Shown in pieces: positions 1-9,243 of a DNA stretch of 64,000 bases. A program made the position numbers and the translations under genes. How positions within the stretch are numbered: the stretch's first letter is position 1; each line of letters starts with the position of its first letter. A model generated the notes under the pieces. It was not told where the DNA came from. It did no database searches and saw only the letters and a program-made list of their open reading frames with translations. Where the stretch lies: assembly GCF_000234805.1 (NCBI RefSeq), contig NC_016645.1, forward strand, positions 1,216,391 to 1,280,390. Reading direction: 5' to 3'. This DNA comes from Pyrobaculum ferrireducens. GTDB taxonomy: Archaea > Thermoproteota > Thermoprotei > Thermoproteales > Thermoproteaceae.

Positions 1-840
1 GTATGCCGATCTGTTTAGCTCCAAAATTGCCTCTCTCACCTGTGAGAGGCGCACCGTGGCGTTGTAGCGCAGAAGCGCGATTCCGTCACCCTCCACCGCC
101 AGCGCCGTGTATATCTGGGGCTCGGGCTTCGGCGCCTTGTTAGCCCAGTGGCTTGTGGCGTTCAGCCACTGCAGAAGGGGGATGCCCTGCGCCGTCGTGT
201 AGGCGCCGGCGATGGTGGCGACGTATAGGAAGAGGCCGACTCCGAAAAGCAGAGCCCCCAGACCCCGCACGCGGGGTAGCAACATGAGGAGCATGCCGAG
301 GAAGAACAACGTCGGAACCCACGTCTTTGCTATTTCGCCGAGCCAGTGCAAGATGTGGTACGTCATCATGGCGCCGGTGGCTACGTTGTAGCCGGTGGCG
401 GCTACGTGGTATATTGCATCTGCTATTTCGTATATCCGCATGGCGGCGGCTGTTATGGCCACAGAGCCTCCTCCGGTGAGAGGCGCGAGGACAACCCCGA
501 GGACTATGGCGGCGAGGGCGGCGGTCATGGCAAAAGCCGCCCCCTCAATGGCATAGGCGAAGGTCAGTGCAGTACTGTAGGCCAGGTCGAAAGCCTCCTT
601 CATACGCTTTACGCTCTCCTTGAGGACATGCTCCACGTCGTAGTAGCCGTAGAGGTAAACCGGCGTCGGCGCGAAGGGAGCCACCAGCCTAAAGGCGAAG
701 TCCACCACAAAGGGCGTGAGCAGAACCAGCCCAAGGGCGAATATGGGGAAGTACCACTCCTCGTCTCCCTTAACGAACAAGAGGTATAGGGCGGAGAGGA
801 CTCCTGCGATAATTAGGGCCTCCGTCGTGGGTATGGCCAC
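1..840 (-). CDS. Polytopic membrane protein, C-terminus beyond the window
   Basis: The reading frame stays open for about 280 codons and runs off the left edge. It has hydrophobic segments near residues 8-24, 33-50, 100-125 and two close together around 175-215, followed by a soluble stretch, so it is an integral membrane protein. GTG at 840 is preferred because a TATA-like box (860-868, minus strand) lies about 26 bp upstream; an in-frame GTG at 846 is the alternative. The pattern of a helical hairpin, an Ala/Gly-rich amphipathic centre and a late helical hairpin recalls VirB6/CedA-type DNA-transfer channel proteins of Crenarchaea. That is only an impression, because no diagnostic motif is visible. 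Confidence 0.65.
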   Translation of the reverse strand, partial: MAIPTTEALIIAGVLSALYLLFVKGDEEWYFPIFALGLVLLTPFVVDFAFRLVAPFAPTPVYLYGYYDVEHVLKESVKRMKEAFDLAYSTALTFAYAIEGAAFAMTAALAAIVLGVVLAPLTGGGSVAITAAAMRIYEIADAIYHVAATGYNVATGAMMTYHILHWLGEIAKTWVPTLFFLGMLLMLLPRVRGLGALLFGVGLFLYVATIAGAYTTAQGIPLLQWLNATSHWANKAPKPEPQIYTALAVEGDGIALLRYNATVRLSQVREAILELNRSAY

Positions 841-1315
841 GGGCACTCCCCATGTTAAATATTTAAAGATTTTTGCATATAACCCATGGGTTTTATTATG
901 TCTATGTATAATTCCTCTTATTCAAACTAATATTTTGTATATGGCTTCGTGGCGTATCGACGGGGGGCTGTGTATTACATTTATAACGTTTGTTGAAAAA
1001 TTCTATATATCGAAAGAGGGGATTATATAGACTTTATTAAAAGTTTTAGTGAAGTCTCCCCCGATACATAAAGTATATATTGACGCAGTTTACACATGCC
1101 GGAGAGGCGGCGGGAAACACGCCGGATGTAAACAGCGCGCCGAAGTCTGTAAACTGGCTCTCGCACAACACCCATAACTCAAAAACGGTACCTCTACATA
1201 CGGAAAACATAAAAATATAACACTCCAGAAAACTCCCCTACAAAGATGTGTAGCGGCGTGTAGAAGGCGGCGGGGGCTGGGGAAAGCTATATAAACTTGT
1301 CCTTTTCCCCCTACC
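841..1315. other. AT-rich intergenic region with an inverted repeat
   Basis: No convincing gene is seen. The left part is unusually AT-rich for this genome. Imperfect inverted arms at 1088-1102 (GTTTACACATGCCGG) and 1122-1133 (CCGGATGTAAAC) could be an operator or hairpin. A TATA box near 1287-1296 (CTATATAAAC) serves the L40e gene, whose ATG follows about 25 nt later. Confidence 0.5.
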
Positions 1316-1477
1316 ATGCCTATTACCCTGGATCCCGAGAAGCTGGCCATAGTGATGAAGCACCGCTTCCAGTACAAAATCTGTAGAGAGTGCGGGGCGA
1401 GGAATCCTCCCGACGCGGAGAAGTGCCGCCGCTGCCGCTCCCGCAACCTGCGGCCAAAGAAGTTTAAGAAGAAGTAG
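1316..1477 (+). CDS. rpl40e: 50S ribosomal protein L40e
   Basis: This 53-residue, very basic protein has one four-cysteine zinc finger (CREC near residue 23 and CRRC near 37) and ends in a Lys/Arg tail (KKFKKK), the form of archaeal L40e in the large ribosomal subunit. The TATA box about 25 nt before the ATG indicates a leaderless mRNA. The stop codon abuts the end of the convergent HTH/Zn-ribbon gene. Confidence 0.93.
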   Translation: MPITLDPEKLAIVMKHRFQYKICRECGARNPPDAEKCRRCRSRNLRPKKFKKK

Positions 1478-1777
1478 CTATAGGGGCTCGACGTAGAACC
1501 TGGGGGGCTCTATCCTCTCGCTTTTGCAACGGGGGCACCTGCCCGGCTTCTTGAGCCTCTCTCTGTCTCTAAATTCGTATCCGCAGTTTCTGCAGATCGC
1601 CGGCACCACCTCCAGCCGATAGCCCAACCTCTTCAGCGTCTTTTTGACGTGCTCGAGTTCGTCGTAGAGCTCGCTGGGCTTCAGCTCTGTGTTGACTATG
1701 ATCTGAAGCTGGTTTACTGTCAGCGGCTCTCTGCTCTCGATGAGGGCCTTGATCAGCCTCTCCCTGACTGTTTCCAT
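1478..1777 (-). CDS. HTH plus zinc-ribbon predicted transcriptional regulator
   Basis: The 99-residue protein starts with a winged-helix-like region (about residues 1-55) and ends in a rubredoxin-type zinc ribbon: CRNCGY near residue 63 and CPRCKS near 81. This fusion matches the archaeal family of small regulators with an HTH fused to a Zn ribbon (COG3357-like). Its ATG overlaps the stop of the upstream gene by one base (TAATG), so the two are probably co-translated. The regulated target is unknown. Confidence 0.75.
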   Translation of the reverse strand: METVRERLIKALIESREPLTVNQLQIIVNTELKPSELYDELEHVKKTLKRLGYRLEVVPAICRNCGYEFRDRERLKKPGRCPRCKSERIEPPRFYVEPL

Positions 1778-2106
1778 TACTTTTCAATAACGGCGGACTG
1801 GAGCCAGAGGGCTTTATACACCCCGCCAGGCTTCAAGACGGCGAAGGTGAAGACGTGGGTGTTTCTGTCGCCCGCCCGCTGGGCCTCTATTCTTATGAAC
1901 CTAGCGTACTCCGGCTTCTCGGCCGGGTCGACGTTGGCGTCCAGTAGCTGGGTGGCTGTGGGGGCGTAGCCCGCGGCCTTGAGCTGGGCCTCTATACATT
2001 TTACAAGCTCCAGCGGAGAGGCGCCGGAGCACTGGGCCTTCTCTATTGCCTCCTTAACCCGTGCGTGTTCTACGCTGTAGTTCATGGACATCCCTAACTC
2101 ACCCAT
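1777..2106 (-). CDS. Conserved hypothetical protein, 109 aa
   Basis: I do not recognise this soluble protein. It starts at ATG 2106; a second in-frame ATG six codons later (2088) is possible. The N-terminal half is helical with two cysteines, and the C-terminal half looks like beta strands. It is translationally coupled to the HTH/Zn-ribbon gene through a TAATG overlap, so the pair probably works in one process. Confidence 0.6.
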   Translation of the reverse strand: MGELGMSMNYSVEHARVKEAIEKAQCSGASPLELVKCIEAQLKAAGYAPTATQLLDANVDPAEKPEYARFIRIEAQRAGDRNTHVFTFAVLKPGGVYKALWLQSAVIEK

Positions 2107-2202
2107 TTAAATAAATTGGGCTCAGCCGCTCAGCCCTCTTCACCGACTCAGGCCTTGTAAGCGTCGTCACCAATTCTTAAAAACTCCAGGCATTAAATAC
2201 TT

Positions 2203-4290
2203 ATGAAGTGGGTAGGGGTGGCGGTTATTGTCTTGGTTTTTCTTGTTGTTTTTCTTATGCCTCCCTCACTGCTGAGGTTTGCAGACCCTTTTCAAGGCCC
2301 TCTCAAGGCTGTGGCGCGTCCGGCGCCGCCGGCGCCTCTTGAGAACTACGCCTTGGTGATTAAAGCCGCCGACGAGAGGGAGGCCTTCTACAAGCTGGGC
2401 TACGCCCACGCCTACTACCGCTTCTTCCAGATGGACGTCATGAGGAGGGTGGCGGAGGGCCGGCTGTCGGAGCTGGTGGGAGGGGCGGCTCTTGACACCG
2501 ATATCTATTTCAGAACGAGGGGGTTGTACATGTCCGCTGAGAAGACGTGGGAGTACATCAAACAGAACTACCCTCAATACGCCGCGCTTGTGGAGGAGTA
2601 CGTCAGGGGGGTTAACGACTACCTAGCCGCGAATCCTCCGATTGTCGAGTACTTAATCCTGGGGAAGAGGCCCGAGCCGTGGAGGCCTGTTGATACCTTC
2701 GCAGTGAATAAGCTCATCGCGTGGTCTCTAAGCGGCGGCGAGGACGATCTACAGCTTAAAGTTCTGGTCGACGCCTTGGGGCCCCAGTTTTTGGATATAG
2801 CCCTCGCCAGGGAGTTGAACACGCCTATTCTGCCTCGCAAGGCGACGTTTTCCCCGGCTATTGAGCTGGGTAGCAACAATTGGATCATCTCGCCTAACTT
2901 AACCGCCACGGGCAGGCCGATATTGGCTAACGACCCCCACCTCTCGCTCACAGCCCCGCCTACATGGATTTTTCAACGGGTCGAGACGCCTGACTACACG
3001 GTGATGGGAGTCGCCTTCCCCGGGACGCCGGTTGTGGTGATTGGGACTAACGGCTACGTGGCGTGGGGCTTCACCAACACAGGAGTCGACGTGATTGATT
3101 ACTACTACTACGTGTGGAACGGCACCAAGTACCTCTACAAGGGCGCGTGGATCGAGGCCGACAAACGTGTGGAGAGGTTCAGGATATGCGACCTCGATAA
3201 CAGATGTGTCGAGAAGACTGTTGAGGTTTTGGAGACTGTGCACGGCCCCGTGATTGAGTTTAGGGGGCAGAGGTACGCCATGCGCTGGCTTGGCAACAAC
3301 GTGACTCTCGAGGCCCTTGCGCTTTACTACATGGATAGGGCTAGGAACCTCACCGAGTTTCTAAACGGGCTTAGGTACTTCGTGACGCCTAGCCAAAACA
3401 CAGTATACGCAGATAGATACGGCGTGGTTGCGTACTTCGCCAGCGGCTACTACCCCATTAGAGAAGGCGGCTACCTGCCCTTCAACGGGTCGAGGGGCGA
3501 GGGGGAGTGGACGGGGTATGTCTGGCTCCCCTCGGTCCTCAACTACGTAAACCCGCCCTACCTAGCCACTGCAAATAACAAGGTGGCAGACGCCAATATC
3601 TACCTACAGTGGAGGTGGGCAGACCGCTATAGGCACGACAGGATTATGGAGCTCATCGCCCAGAAGCTGGCCCGCGGTAAGATTACTGTGGAGGACGTGA
3701 TGGACATCCAGCGGGATGTTGTGGATATCTCGTGTAGAGATGTGAAGCAGTTGCTTGAGCTCTACGGAGGGGACAGCGGGAGGAGGCTTCTGGACGAGTT
3801 GAATAGGTGGAGTTGCGAGATGTCTCCAGGCTCCACAACGGCGTCTAGATACGCCGCGTTTCTATACAACCTGCAGAAACTCGCGTGGGAGAGGTTTAAC
3901 ATATCCATTACCTTCGTGCCTTTTGAGGTGACCGTGGCCTCCATCAAGAAGGGGCTTATTGACAGATCGGTTGTAGAGAAGGCGGCGGAGGAGGCGTTGA
4001 AGGTAAATGCCCCCTGGGGCTCGGTGCACAAGTACGCCATCTCCCATCTGCTGGGCTCCGCCTTTCCGGGGCTTAACTACAGGAGGGTGGAGGCGCCTGG
4101 CGACTGGTTCACGGTTAACGTGGCGCCTGGGTTCAACGTGGCTCACGGCCCAAGCGTTAGGTTTATAGTGGCTTTTGGCTCTGGGGTGTATATGATGTTG
4201 CCGGGGGGCCCGGACGGGGATCCCCTAAGCCCGCTTTACGACGCGATGTACATGCCGTGGGTTAGGGGGGAGTATGTCAAGGTGGGTTAG
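2203..4290 (+). CDS. Penicillin-acylase-family Ntn hydrolase, exported
   Basis: The 695-residue protein has an N-terminal membrane or signal segment (about residues 4-24) and the layout of the penicillin G acylase family of N-terminal-nucleophile amidohydrolases: an alpha chain, then a self-cleavage site and a beta chain. The conserved processing point is G223-S224-N225-N226-W227, so Ser224 should become the catalytic N-terminal serine, with 'NDPHLSL' downstream. The family hydrolyses amide bonds of acylated amines such as penicillins, N-acyl-homoserine lactones and cyclic lipopeptides; the substrate here is unknown. The protein probably acts outside the cytoplasm. A TATA-like TTCTTAAAAA lies about 25 nt before the ATG. 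The next gene overlaps its end by 17 bases. Confidence 0.9.
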   Translation: MKWVGVAVIVLVFLVVFLMPPSLLRFADPFQGPLKAVARPAPPAPLENYALVIKAADEREAFYKLGYAHAYYRFFQMDVMRRVAEGRLSELVGGAALDTDIYFRTRGLYMSAEKTWEYIKQNYPQYAALVEEYVRGVNDYLAANPPIVEYLILGKRPEPWRPVDTFAVNKLIAWSLSGGEDDLQLKVLVDALGPQFLDIALARELNTPILPRKATFSPAIELGSNNWIISPNLTATGRPILANDPHLSLTAPPTWIFQRVETPDYTVMGVAFPGTPVVVIGTNGYVAWGFTNTGVDVIDYYYYVWNGTKYLYKGAWIEADKRVERFRICDLDNRCVEKTVEVLETVHGPVIEFRGQRYAMRWLGNNVTLEALALYYMDRARNLTEFLNGLRYFVTPSQNTVYADRYGVVAYFASGYYPIREGGYLPFNGSRGEGEWTGYVWLPSVLNYVNPPYLATANNKVADANIYLQWRWADRYRHDRIMELIAQKLARGKITVEDVMDIQRDVVDISCRDVKQLLELYGGDSGRRLLDELNRWSCEMSPGSTTASRYAAFLYNLQKLAWERFNISITFVPFEVTVASIKKGLIDRSVVEKAAEEALKVNAPWGSVHKYAISHLLGSAFPGLNYRRVEAPGDWFTVNVAPGFNVAHGPSVRFIVAFGSGVYMMLPGGPDGDPLSPLYDAMYMPWVRGEYVKVG

Positions 4291-4606
4291 GTACATAGGT
4301 CTCCTAATTCCGTTGTTCGGCGCGGCGTCGCCTTGGCATGTGTTAAACGCGGCGTTGTTGCCCTTCGTAGGGGGCGTCGTCTACGGCTACTTCACAGAGA
4401 GGCGCCGCGGGGTTGTTCTAGCGCCGCTGGCCGCCCTCATCCCAATAGGTCTCGTGCTGGTCTACTACGCGGCTGTGGACGTGGCTAGGCTAACACGCTT
4501 CTTTTCAATATTCCCGCTCTTCGTTGGTTTGTGGGCCGTGTTTTGGCTATTGTTTTTCACGGCTGGGGCAGTGGCTGGGCACTTACTACGGCCTAGGAAT
4601 AGATAA
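4274..4606 (+). CDS. Small membrane protein, 110 aa
   Basis: Three to four hydrophobic helices (about residues 8-38, 45-68 and 75-105) and a basic C-terminus mark an integral membrane protein of unknown function. It begins inside the acylase gene, so it is likely cotranscribed with it and may assist or neighbour that exported enzyme in the membrane. The TATA box of the binding-protein gene lies just after its stop. Confidence 0.65.
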   Translation: MSRWVRYIGLLIPLFGAASPWHVLNAALLPFVGGVVYGYFTERRRGVVLAPLAALIPIGLVLVYYAAVDVARLTRFFSIFPLFVGLWAVFWLLFFTAGAVAGHLLRPRNR

Positions 4607-4628
4607 AAATACGCGAAAAGCAGAAATT

Positions 4629-5890
4629 ATGAACACCAAACTTTTGGCAGTAATAGCGGCAGTGGTGGTGTTGGCGGTAGTCGGGGCCTTGGTTGCGTTT
4701 CAAGCTCCGCCGCCCCAGCAGCAAACCTCCCCAGCGCCTACACAAACAACACCCCCCGCTACTACGACTAAGCAAGCGCCCAAGGGTGCTATATATGTTA
4801 TATACGATATAGGCGGAAGGGGGGGACCTCTCTTTTAACGACATGGCCTACCTCGGGGCGTCCAGAGCAGCCGAGACTTTTGGGCTTGGCTTGAAGGAGG
4901 TGCAGAGCAGAACTCAGGACGACTACGTGCCTAATCTACGCGCCGCCGCCAAATCCGGCGATGCCGCTATAATCGTCGCCGTGGGCTTCTTGATGACTGA
5001 CGCGGTGAAGTCGGTGTCGCAGGAGTTCCCCGACGCCAAATTTGCAATAATCGACGGCTACATACCGGACAGGCCCAACGTCATGTCTGTCTTGTACAGA
5101 GAAAACGAGGGCTCCGCCCTAGTGGGGGCCTTGGCCGCCCTCACAGCTTACTACTACAACTGTAGCAAGGTGGGTATTGTGCTGGGTATGGAGATACCGG
5201 TCCTCTGGAAGTTTGAAATCGGCTACGCCTACGGCGTTAGGTGGGCGGAGCGCTACATTAAGCAGAAGTTTGGAAAAGATGCCAAGTTCGACATTCTCTA
5301 CATATACACCGGCTCCTTCAACGACCCAGCTAAGGGCAAGCAGGCCGCCGAGGTGATGCTGGCCCAAGGCGTCTGCGTGATTTACCAAGCCGCCGGCGCC
5401 ACGGGGCTAGGCGTCTTTGAGGCGGTGGCCGAGGCTGGCAAGAAGGCTGGGAGGTCGATGGGGCCGCCGTTCGCCATCGGCGTCGACGCGGATCAGGACT
5501 ACCTGAAGCCCGGCTTTATACTGGCGTCGATGATGAAGCGCGTCGACGTGGGCGTCTACACAGCGGCGAAGATGGCCGTGGAGGGCGAGTTCAAGGGCGG
5601 CGTGTTGGAGCTGGGGCTTAAGGAGGGCGGCATCTCGGTGAGCACGCTCGACGACCTTAACCAGTTTATACAGATAGGCGTGAGGGCCGGGGCCGTCAAG
5701 CAGGCGGACGCCGATAAGATTATCGCCGCTGTGAGGGAGATGAGGTCTAAGATACCTACGTGGGTTTTGGGAAGCTGTGGATCAGCTAAAGCAAGACATC
5801 ATCAACGGCAAGGTCGCCGTGCCGCTTCCCACGACGCAGGACCAGGTGGCTCAGCTCAGGAAGGAGCTCGGCCTAGGCGCCGTCAGCTAA
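4629..5890 (+). pseudogene. BMP-family nucleoside/sugar ABC-transporter binding protein with two frameshifts
   Basis: The start encodes a signal or anchor segment and a Pro/Thr/Gln-rich linker, followed by a periplasmic-binding domain of the BMP (PnrA/TmpC-like) family with 'AFIDGYIPDRPNV'-type and 'GVDADQDY' motifs. Two single-base insertions break the frame. One extra G lies in the seven-G run 4819-4825, after which the expected 'GDLSFNDMAYLG' is read in another frame. One extra T lies in 5765-5768, after which 'WEAVDQLKQDI...' continues to the TAA at 5888-5890. Removing both bases gives one protein of about 419 residues whose stop overlaps the ATG of the ATPase gene (TAATG). Either these are assembly errors or the transporter is off in this clone. 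Confidence 0.85.
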
Positions 5891-7326
5891 TGAAGGCCTC
5901 TCTAAAGGAAATTCACAAGGTTTTTTCAGACGGCACCCACGCCCTTCGTGGGGTTTCTCTCGATATTTCGCCTGGCGAGGTGCTGGCCCTCCTGGGCGAG
6001 AACGGCGCGGGGAAGACCACTCTTATGAAAATACTGGCTGGCGTCTACCGCCCCACCTCGGGGGAGATATACATAGAGGGGAGGAGGGTGAGGTTTAGAA
6101 ACGCCAGGGATGCGCAGAGGGCTGGTATCGCCATGGTGCACCAGCACCTCTCCCTAATACCGGGCCTCACCGCTATTGAAAACATAGCGCTTGCCGAGGG
6201 CGCCGGTCTGAGGCCCATATCTGCAGAGGTTAGGCAGAGGGCTGTGAAGATCGCGGAGGAGCTGGGTTTCGACGTCGAGTGGGACAGGGATGTGGAGGAG
6301 CTGCCGCTGGGGGTTAGGCAGAGGGTTGAGATAGTGAAGGCCCTGTACTGGGGGGCCGACTTGTTGATACTTGACGAGCCCACCACCGTGCTGTCGCCTC
6401 CAGAGGTGAAGTCGCTCTTCCAAGTGGTGAGGAGGCTTAGGGAGCGGGGCAAGTCTGTGGTGTACATTACCCACAAAATCCCGGAGGTGCTTGAAATTGC
6501 GGATAGGGTGGTGGTGTTGAGGAGGGGGGTTAAGGCGGCGGAGTTTACGCCGCCCTACGACCCGAAGAGGCTTGTGGAGGCTATGGTGGGCGAGTTGAGG
6601 GTGGAGGCCGTCAGCCGCGTTGGGCGGCCGGGGGAGAGGCCCGTTCTAGAGGTCGCGGATCTGTGGGTGTACGAGGGCGGCAGGGCTGTGGTTCAGGGGG
6701 TGAACCTAGTGGTTAGGGAGAGGGAGATACTGGCCGTGGTGGGGGTGGAGGGCAACGGGCAGGAGCATTTGGTGGAGGCTATCGTAGGCGTGAGGAGGCA
6801 CAAGGGCGTTGTGAAGATCCACGGCGGCTACGCCTACATACCCGACGACAGGCAGAGGAAGGCCATGCTTCTCGAAAGGCCGCTGGTGGAGAACGCCGTG
6901 TTGGGGAGGGAGGGGGAGTTCGCGCGGCGCGGCTTAATCTCGTGGAGCGCGGCCAGCCGCTTCACCGCTAAGCTAATTGAGGAATTTGGAATCGTGGCGC
7001 CGGGCCCGTGGGCGGTGGCGAGGCACCTCTCAGGGGGCAACCAGCAGAAGCTGGTGGTGGGTAGGGAGCTGAGCAGAGGGGCTAGGCTCATCATAGCGCA
7101 CCAACCCACGAGGGGGCTCGACGTTGCGACCACCGAGTATGTCCAGCAGTTGCTAATCAAGGCGAGGAACGGGGGCGCCGGCGTTCTCCTTGTGACGAGC
7201 GATCTAGATGAGGCGTATAAGCTGGCCGACACCATAGCCGTGATGTACAGAGGCAAGGTGGTGGCCGTGGGGCCTGTGGACGAGATGACTGTCGAGGTGG
7301 TGGGCAGGAAGATGGCTGGGCTATGA
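5890..7326 (+). CDS. Nucleoside/sugar ABC transporter, duplicated ATP-binding protein
   Basis: The 478-residue protein has two ABC ATPase halves, as in the RbsA/NupO-like ATPases that partner BMP binding proteins. Half one is complete: Walker A GENGAGKTT (about 36-44), a degenerate signature LPLGVRQR and Walker B LLILDEPT. Half two has a decayed Walker A (GVEGNGQEH, lacking the Lys-Thr) but a good LSGGNQQ signature and an AHQPTRGLD Walker B, an asymmetry that is normal in this family. The start is placed at ATG 5890, overlapping the binding-protein stop. It overlaps the first permease by ATGA. Confidence 0.93.
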   Translation: MKASLKEIHKVFSDGTHALRGVSLDISPGEVLALLGENGAGKTTLMKILAGVYRPTSGEIYIEGRRVRFRNARDAQRAGIAMVHQHLSLIPGLTAIENIALAEGAGLRPISAEVRQRAVKIAEELGFDVEWDRDVEELPLGVRQRVEIVKALYWGADLLILDEPTTVLSPPEVKSLFQVVRRLRERGKSVVYITHKIPEVLEIADRVVVLRRGVKAAEFTPPYDPKRLVEAMVGELRVEAVSRVGRPGERPVLEVADLWVYEGGRAVVQGVNLVVREREILAVVGVEGNGQEHLVEAIVGVRRHKGVVKIHGGYAYIPDDRQRKAMLLERPLVENAVLGREGEFARRGLISWSAASRFTAKLIEEFGIVAPGPWAVARHLSGGNQQKLVVGRELSRGARLIIAHQPTRGLDVATTEYVQQLLIKARNGGAGVLLVTSDLDEAYKLADTIAVMYRGKVVAVGPVDEMTVEVVGRKMAGL

Positions 7327-8330
7327 AGATCCAGACGCTTTCCAGCCTCAACATTATCGCCGCGTTGGCACTGGCGTTTGTGATAGGCGCCGTGCTTATG
7401 TGGGTCTCGGGCTACGACCCGGCCTCCTCCTACTACTCCATGCTCGTCACCCCCTTCTCGGATAGGGTCTACCTCCTCTCAGCTCTTGCATTCTCGGCGC
7501 CCATAGTCCTCACAGGGCTGACCTTCGCCCTCGGGCTCAGGACGGGGCTCTTCAACATAGGGGCCGAGGGGCAGGTATACATGGGCGCCCTGGGGGCAGT
7601 GATCGCCGCTTACTTCGCGAGGAGCTTGGCGGCTCTGCCGCTTGCCCTCGCCATTGGCTTAGCCCTCGCCGTGTTGTGGTCGGCCGTGCCCGCCGTGTTG
7701 AAGATGTGGCGCGGCGTCAACGAGGTGGTGAGCACGATAATGATGAACTGGATCGCCTACTGGACCGTCATCATGGCGGTCTCGACAGCGTTCGCCAACC
7801 CCCTCCAGCCTGAGGAGTCTGTAAAGACGCCGGAGGTCGCGAGGCTCACCCCCTTGATTCCGGGCACCGACTTCACAGTGGCGGTGCCTGTGGCGTATAT
7901 AGTGGCCTTGCTAATGTACATATTTCTGAAGTACAGCGTGTGGGGGTACAGGATATCTGTCAGCGGGTTGAATCCAATCGCCGCAAGGTCGTACGGCATA
8001 AAACCAGAGCGGGCTGTGCTCGCCGCCTTCGCCCTGGGGGCGCTGACAGCCGGCCTAGCCGGCGTGTTGCAGGTGGTGGCGAGGCCGCCGTCCTACAGCT
8101 TAATGAGAAACCTCGCCAATGTATACGGCATAGGCTTCGACGGCATCACCGCAGCGATGCTGGGCAGGGGGCACCCTCTCGGCGTGGTGCTGGCCTCGAT
8201 ATTCCTCGGTGTTATGCAGGAGGGGGCGCGCCACATGCAGATTGAGGCGGGGACGCCTTTTGAGTTTGTGAGGGTGGTGCAAGGCCTCATCATACTGCTC
8301 CTCGCAGTGCAGATTTTGAGGAGGCCGTGA
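7323..8330 (+). CDS. Nucleoside/sugar ABC transporter permease 1
   Basis: The 335-residue hydrophobic protein has 8-10 transmembrane segments and the BPD_transp_2 hallmark around 'GLFNIGAEGQVYMGALGA' (about residues 79-96), typical of permeases paired with BMP-type binding proteins (NupP/YufP-like). The ATG overlaps the ATPase stop by four bases, and its own stop overlaps the second permease, so this is a compact coupled operon. The permeases should form a heterodimeric channel in the cytoplasmic membrane. Confidence 0.93.
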   Translation: MKIQTLSSLNIIAALALAFVIGAVLMWVSGYDPASSYYSMLVTPFSDRVYLLSALAFSAPIVLTGLTFALGLRTGLFNIGAEGQVYMGALGAVIAAYFARSLAALPLALAIGLALAVLWSAVPAVLKMWRGVNEVVSTIMMNWIAYWTVIMAVSTAFANPLQPEESVKTPEVARLTPLIPGTDFTVAVPVAYIVALLMYIFLKYSVWGYRISVSGLNPIAARSYGIKPERAVLAAFALGALTAGLAGVLQVVARPPSYSLMRNLANVYGIGFDGITAAMLGRGHPLGVVLASIFLGVMQEGARHMQIEAGTPFEFVRVVQGLIILLLAVQILRRP

Positions 8331-9217
8331 TCGACCTAATACTAATGCAAGCCCTCTTAGCCGCCGTGCCGATTCTCCTGGCGTCGCTGGGGGAGATCTT
8401 GATGGAGAGGAGCGGCGTCGTCAACATCGGGCTGGAGGGCCTTATGTTGCTAGGCGCCTTCTCAGGTCCGCTCTTCGTAGACTACCTACACTACAGACTT
8501 GGGGCACAGTTGCCAGATCCCCTCTGGCCGCTTGCGGCTTTCCTAGCCGCCGCGCTAGTCGGCATGGCGGTAGGCCTCGTGCACGGCTACATATCCACCT
8601 ACCTGGCCGGCGATCAGATAATCAGCGGGGTGGCCATAAACCTCTTCGCCGCAGGCGCCGTGGCTTACGGGATACAGGCCTACTGGGGCGTGGCCGGGTA
8701 TAAACAGGTGCCTGACTGGGCGAAGGCCGACCCCCTGGCGCTCGCCGCCTTCGCCCTGGTCCTCGCCGGCTTTATGTGGTATGTGCTGTTCAGGTCTAGG
8801 CTGGGGATCGTCATCAGGGCATGCGGCGAGGATCCAGAATCGGCGTTTAACGTAGGCGTAGACGTCAACAGAGTAAGGCTCCTAGCCACAGTCATAGGCT
8901 CCTCCCTCGCGGCGCTCGCGGGGGCGTATCTCAGCATTGCCTACCTCTCTGTAGTCACCAAGGAGATATCCGCCGGCAGGGGCTTCATCGCGCTGGCCAA
9001 CGTTGTTTTCGCCAACTGGAACCCAGCCCTCGCGGTGGCGGGCGCCTACATATTTGGCTTCTTTGACGCCCTCTCTTACTGGCTACAGACGGCGGGGGTC
9101 GCCAGGTACGAAATAACGAGGATGATACCATACATAGCCACCCTCCTCATAGTAGCCGGCGTAATTGGCCGCGCCAGGCCGCCGAGGGCGGTGGGGAAGC
9201 CGTTTAGGAGAGAATAA
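8327..9217 (+). CDS. Nucleoside/sugar ABC transporter permease 2
   Basis: This 296-residue second permease of the same family (NupQ/YufQ-like) contains 'RSGVVNIGLEGLMLLGAFSG' near residues 27-46 and about eight transmembrane helices. It starts with GTG overlapping the preceding stop (GTGA). It ends the four-gene importer operon, and a separate promoter then drives the Hsp20 gene. A uridine-phosphorylase-family gene 1 kb downstream on the other strand suggests that nucleosides are the cargo. Confidence 0.92.
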   Translation: MIDLILMQALLAAVPILLASLGEILMERSGVVNIGLEGLMLLGAFSGPLFVDYLHYRLGAQLPDPLWPLAAFLAAALVGMAVGLVHGYISTYLAGDQIISGVAINLFAAGAVAYGIQAYWGVAGYKQVPDWAKADPLALAAFALVLAGFMWYVLFRSRLGIVIRACGEDPESAFNVGVDVNRVRLLATVIGSSLAALAGAYLSIAYLSVVTKEISAGRGFIALANVVFANWNPALAVAGAYIFGFFDALSYWLQTAGVARYEITRMIPYIATLLIVAGVIGRARPPRAVGKPFRRE

Positions 9218-9243
9218 TTATAAAGTGGAGAGTTGGTATATCC

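Noticed and set aside
716-1030. Plus-strand frame with hydrophobic end
   Set aside because: Runs from antisense of the membrane protein into AT-rich spacer; no promoter or start context.
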